A stretch of DNA of 16,510 bases, from contig JBFISM010000081.1 in the NCBI GenBank assembly GCA_041608535.1, positions 1 to 16,510 of the forward strand. The letters run 5' to 3'. This stretch comes from JBFISM01 sp041608535. Lineage in GTDB: Bacteria; Actinomycetota; Acidimicrobiia; Spongiisociales; UBA5794. Below the pieces are notes generated by a model. That model was not told where the DNA came from. It ran no database searches and was given only the letters and a program-made list of their open reading frames with translations. The position numbers and the translations under genes were made by a program. This document shows, piece after piece, positions 14,651 to 16,510 of the stretch; position 1 is the first letter of the stretch, and every line of letters starts with the position of its first letter.

Positions 14651-15678
14651 GCCTCCCGCCGAAGTGGCTGCGGAGGCTCGTGATCGATCCGGCGGTCGTC
14701 GTCGGTCTCGTTTTGGCCGTGGTGGCGTTGCCGCTGTGGGTGCTCATCGCTTTGATCGTGTCGCGGCTCGTTCCGGGCAACTGGCGCATTCTCAGGGTGG
14801 CCTGGTTCCTCTTCTTGTATCTGGCGGTCGAGGTCGGTGCTCTGGTCACGCTGTTCGCCCTGTGGGTTGCATCTGGATTCGGTTGGAAGATCCGTTCGGA
14901 GCCGTTCCAGCGGGCCCATTTCATGGTGCTTGGCGCGATGCTGTGGTTGGTGGTGCGCTCGGCGCAACGAGCTTTCAAGCTCGACGTTGCGCTCGAGGAT
15001 GCGCCTCCCCAGACCGCGGGCCAGCCTGACCGCAAACCCGCTCTGATCCTCAGCCGCCACGCCGGACCCGGCGATTCCATCCTTCTCTTGCATTTCCTGG
15101 TGAACGGCTACAAGCGACGGCCGAGGATCGTGCTCAAGGACTTCCTGCAGTGGGACCCGGCAATTGATGTCATGCTGAACCGGACACCGACCGCGTTCGT
15201 TCCGGTGGGTCGTAAGGGCGGCGAGGCACTCATTCGATCCATCCGTGAGCTGGCCGGTGGTATGGGGAAGGACGATGCCTTGGTGATCTTCCCTGAGGGG
15301 GCGAACTACACAGAAGGCCGGCGTACCCACGCCATTCGCAAGCTCCGGGAGATCGGACGCCCCGACCTCGCTGAGCGGGCCGAGGATCTGCGGATCACGC
15401 TGCCGCCTCGGACGACCGGCGTCCAGGCGGCTTTGGACGCGGCCCCGGAAGACGCAAACGTCTTCTTCATCGGCCACGCCGGGCTGGAGGCCTTTCTCAC
15501 CCCGGCTGACATCTGGCGCGCCATGCCGATCGATACGACGGTCGCCGCGAAGACATGGCAAGTCCCCGCAGAAGAGATCCCCGAGCCTGCCCACCTGGAA
15601 CGGTGGCTTTACGACACGTGGGCTCTGATCGACGAGTGGATCACAGGCACGCTGGCCCGAACCGCAGAGCGTCTCTGA
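14647..15678 (+). CDS. PlsC-like membrane acyltransferase
   Basis: A 343-residue protein of the lysophosphatidate acyltransferase (PlsC/LPLAT) superfamily. Two hydrophobic stretches (about 15-40 and 50-78) anchor it. The acyltransferase domain follows, with H138-x4-D143 in SRHAGPGDS (catalytic motif I) and FPEG at 215-218 (motif III). The segment between them (VLKDFLQWDP) corresponds to motif II. It transfers an acyl group to a glycerolipid or related acceptor; the exact acceptor is not clear. The ATG at 14647 starts immediately before the first membrane segment; the frame is open back to 14419, but that extension is Arg-rich and unlike the protein. The ribosome site is weak, consistent with coupling to the small ORF upstream. 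Confidence 0.85.
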   Translation: MSLPPKWLRRLVIDPAVVVGLVLAVVALPLWVLIALIVSRLVPGNWRILRVAWFLFLYLAVEVGALVTLFALWVASGFGWKIRSEPFQRAHFMVLGAMLWLVVRSAQRAFKLDVALEDAPPQTAGQPDRKPALILSRHAGPGDSILLLHFLVNGYKRRPRIVLKDFLQWDPAIDVMLNRTPTAFVPVGRKGGEALIRSIRELAGGMGKDDALVIFPEGANYTEGRRTHAIRKLREIGRPDLAERAEDLRITLPPRTTGVQAALDAAPEDANVFFIGHAGLEAFLTPADIWRAMPIDTTVAAKTWQVPAEEIPEPAHLERWLYDTWALIDEWITGTLARTAERL

Positions 15679-15755
15679 ACGGCATTCGTCCGGCTGCCCC
15701 CTTCACATCGAGAGAGTCGGCCCACGCCACATCGCATGACCAGACGTATAAAACG

Positions 15756-16061
15756 TCAGCGAACGGCGGGCTCGACGATCTCGAGCGTGGCGGTTGCGGG
15801 ATCGAGCTTCGCTCTCACCCCGATGGGAAGCACCGTGTTCGGGCAAGCGTGCCCGAAGTCATCGCACTTGACGATGGGGAAGTCGTAGCCGTCCGCCACA
15901 TCGAGAAGTATGTCCACGAATGGCACCGGCGGCGGTCCGCCCGTGAAGCCGGACCCGTCGTTGCCGACCAGCACGCCGCGAGTCCGTGCGAAGACTCCCA
16001 TGTACTCGAGCTGCTCGAAGGTCAAGGGATCACAGCCGATCTGTACCTGGAAGGCGTTTCT
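15756..16061 (-). pseudogene. C-terminal remnant of an S66-family LD-carboxypeptidase
   Basis: An open stretch of about 100 codons, closed upstream by TGA at 16064-16062. It reads ...FEQLEYMGVFARTRGVLVG, later DFGHACPNTVLPIGVRAKLD, and ends EIVEPAVR. This matches the C-terminal part of peptidase S66 (LD-carboxypeptidase/MccF), where FGH...LPIG carries the catalytic His. The N-terminal half with the nucleophilic Ser and the Glu is absent here. A TTG at 16025 could start an 89-residue product, but it would be inactive. A piece in another frame (16069-16155, SIPEIVDFVDPSF...) may be further decayed sequence of the same gene; I could not place it. Confidence 0.55.
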
Positions 16062-16398
16062 TCATGTTTCCAGGGCTCGCCAGCGCGTGGCGCAAGCTGC
16101 GGGTCATCCGGATGTGGAACGAGGGGTCGACGAAGTCGACAATCTCCGGGATCGAACGCAGGACGACAAGGTGCCGGGGGAGCGTCGTCCGGTGGACTTG
16201 ATCGAACACGCAATACGGACACACCTACCCGGCACGCCGCCGGACGTGACCGGGACCGCAGCAGATATGGGCGGGGCGTGATGGGTGTCGTGGGTGCATC
16301 GTGCCCCGCGATTGATGCCGATTCACCGATGAGAGGCCCCCGGATCGCTAGCGTGTTGGGTGGCCAAATGTGGGACTTGGAACACTGGAGCGGGGGCC
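16062..16398. other. Intergenic stretch with possible gene decay
   Basis: About 340 bp without an intact gene. The left half may hold degraded upstream sequence of the S66 gene. The right half should hold the promoter of the gene starting at 16399, although no consensus is evident. Confidence 0.35.
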
Positions 16399-16510
16399 TT
16401 GGAAACAGAATCGGAGAGGGCCGAGCGCCACGAGCGGGAGCGCCAGGAAGAGCGAGAACGCGCCGATCGGCAGCGCATTGAAGAGCGAGAACAGGCTGAG
16501 CGGGAACGCA
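16399..16510 (+). CDS. Arg/Glu-rich coiled-coil protein, 5' part only
   Basis: TTG at 16399 preceded by GGAG eight bases upstream opens a frame that runs off the window. The 37 visible residues are almost all charged (ETESERAERHERERQEERER, then more of the same), predicting a highly charged helix or coiled coil. An in-frame GTG at 16360 is an alternative start without a clear ribosome site. Function cannot be assigned from this piece. Confidence 0.55.
   Translation, partial: METESERAERHERERQEERERADRQRIEEREQAERER

Overview
The window is GC-rich chromosomal DNA from a high-GC Gram-positive bacterium, most likely an actinomycete-type organism (Actinomycetota). The evidence is strong G/C at third codon positions, frequent GTG/TTG starts, a trehalose-phosphatase/GH65 pair that corresponds in domain order to mycobacterial OtsB1 (Rv2006), and tRNA-Arg(ACG) 3' fragments of actinobacterial type. 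I cannot assign a genus.

Left part (1-5.1 kb). A membrane PAP2-family phosphatase on the plus strand converges on a minus-strand two-gene operon. That operon encodes a fused beta-phosphoglucomutase-like HAD plus trehalose-6-phosphate phosphatase, followed with an ATGA overlap by a GH65 disaccharide phosphorylase or hydrolase. Together they should make or recycle trehalose-type disaccharides and channel the released glucose-1-phosphate.

Middle part (5.1-10.5 kb). This is an RNA-chaperone neighbourhood. On the minus strand lie a class I methyltransferase with a TTG start, then a small RRM RNA-binding protein whose stop codon overlaps the start of a 67-residue C2H2-like zinc-finger protein (TGATG). 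A 42-bp element, 39/42 identical between copies, sits in the leader of both the methyltransferase and the RRM gene at matching distance from similar putative -10 boxes. An alpha/beta hydrolase is divergent from a plus-strand DEAD-box RNA helicase that carries its own C-terminal classical RRM. The helicase leader holds two clean hairpins, one abutting the Shine-Dalgarno sequence.

Accessory part (10.5-13.3 kb). This looks like a graveyard of integrations at a tRNA-Arg gene. Two tRNA-Arg(ACG) 3' halves (about 10.56 and 13.06 kb) and a decayed third (11.72 kb) lie in the same orientation. None has a 5' half. One is followed by seven GTCC repeats phased on a 10-bp grid, as expected for integrase arm sites. 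No integrase is present. Between the fragments lie a frameshifted membrane-protein pseudogene and an intact gene for an exported, highly acidic protein built of about two dozen seven-residue repeats, followed by a strong terminator.

Right part (13.3-16.5 kb). A minus-strand membrane-anchored class III adenylate/guanylate cyclase is broken by two frameshifts. A plus-strand PlsC-like acyltransferase follows, possibly coupled to a small upstream ORF, then a C-terminal remnant of an LD-carboxypeptidase (S66). The window ends in the beginning of an Arg/Glu-rich coiled-coil protein.
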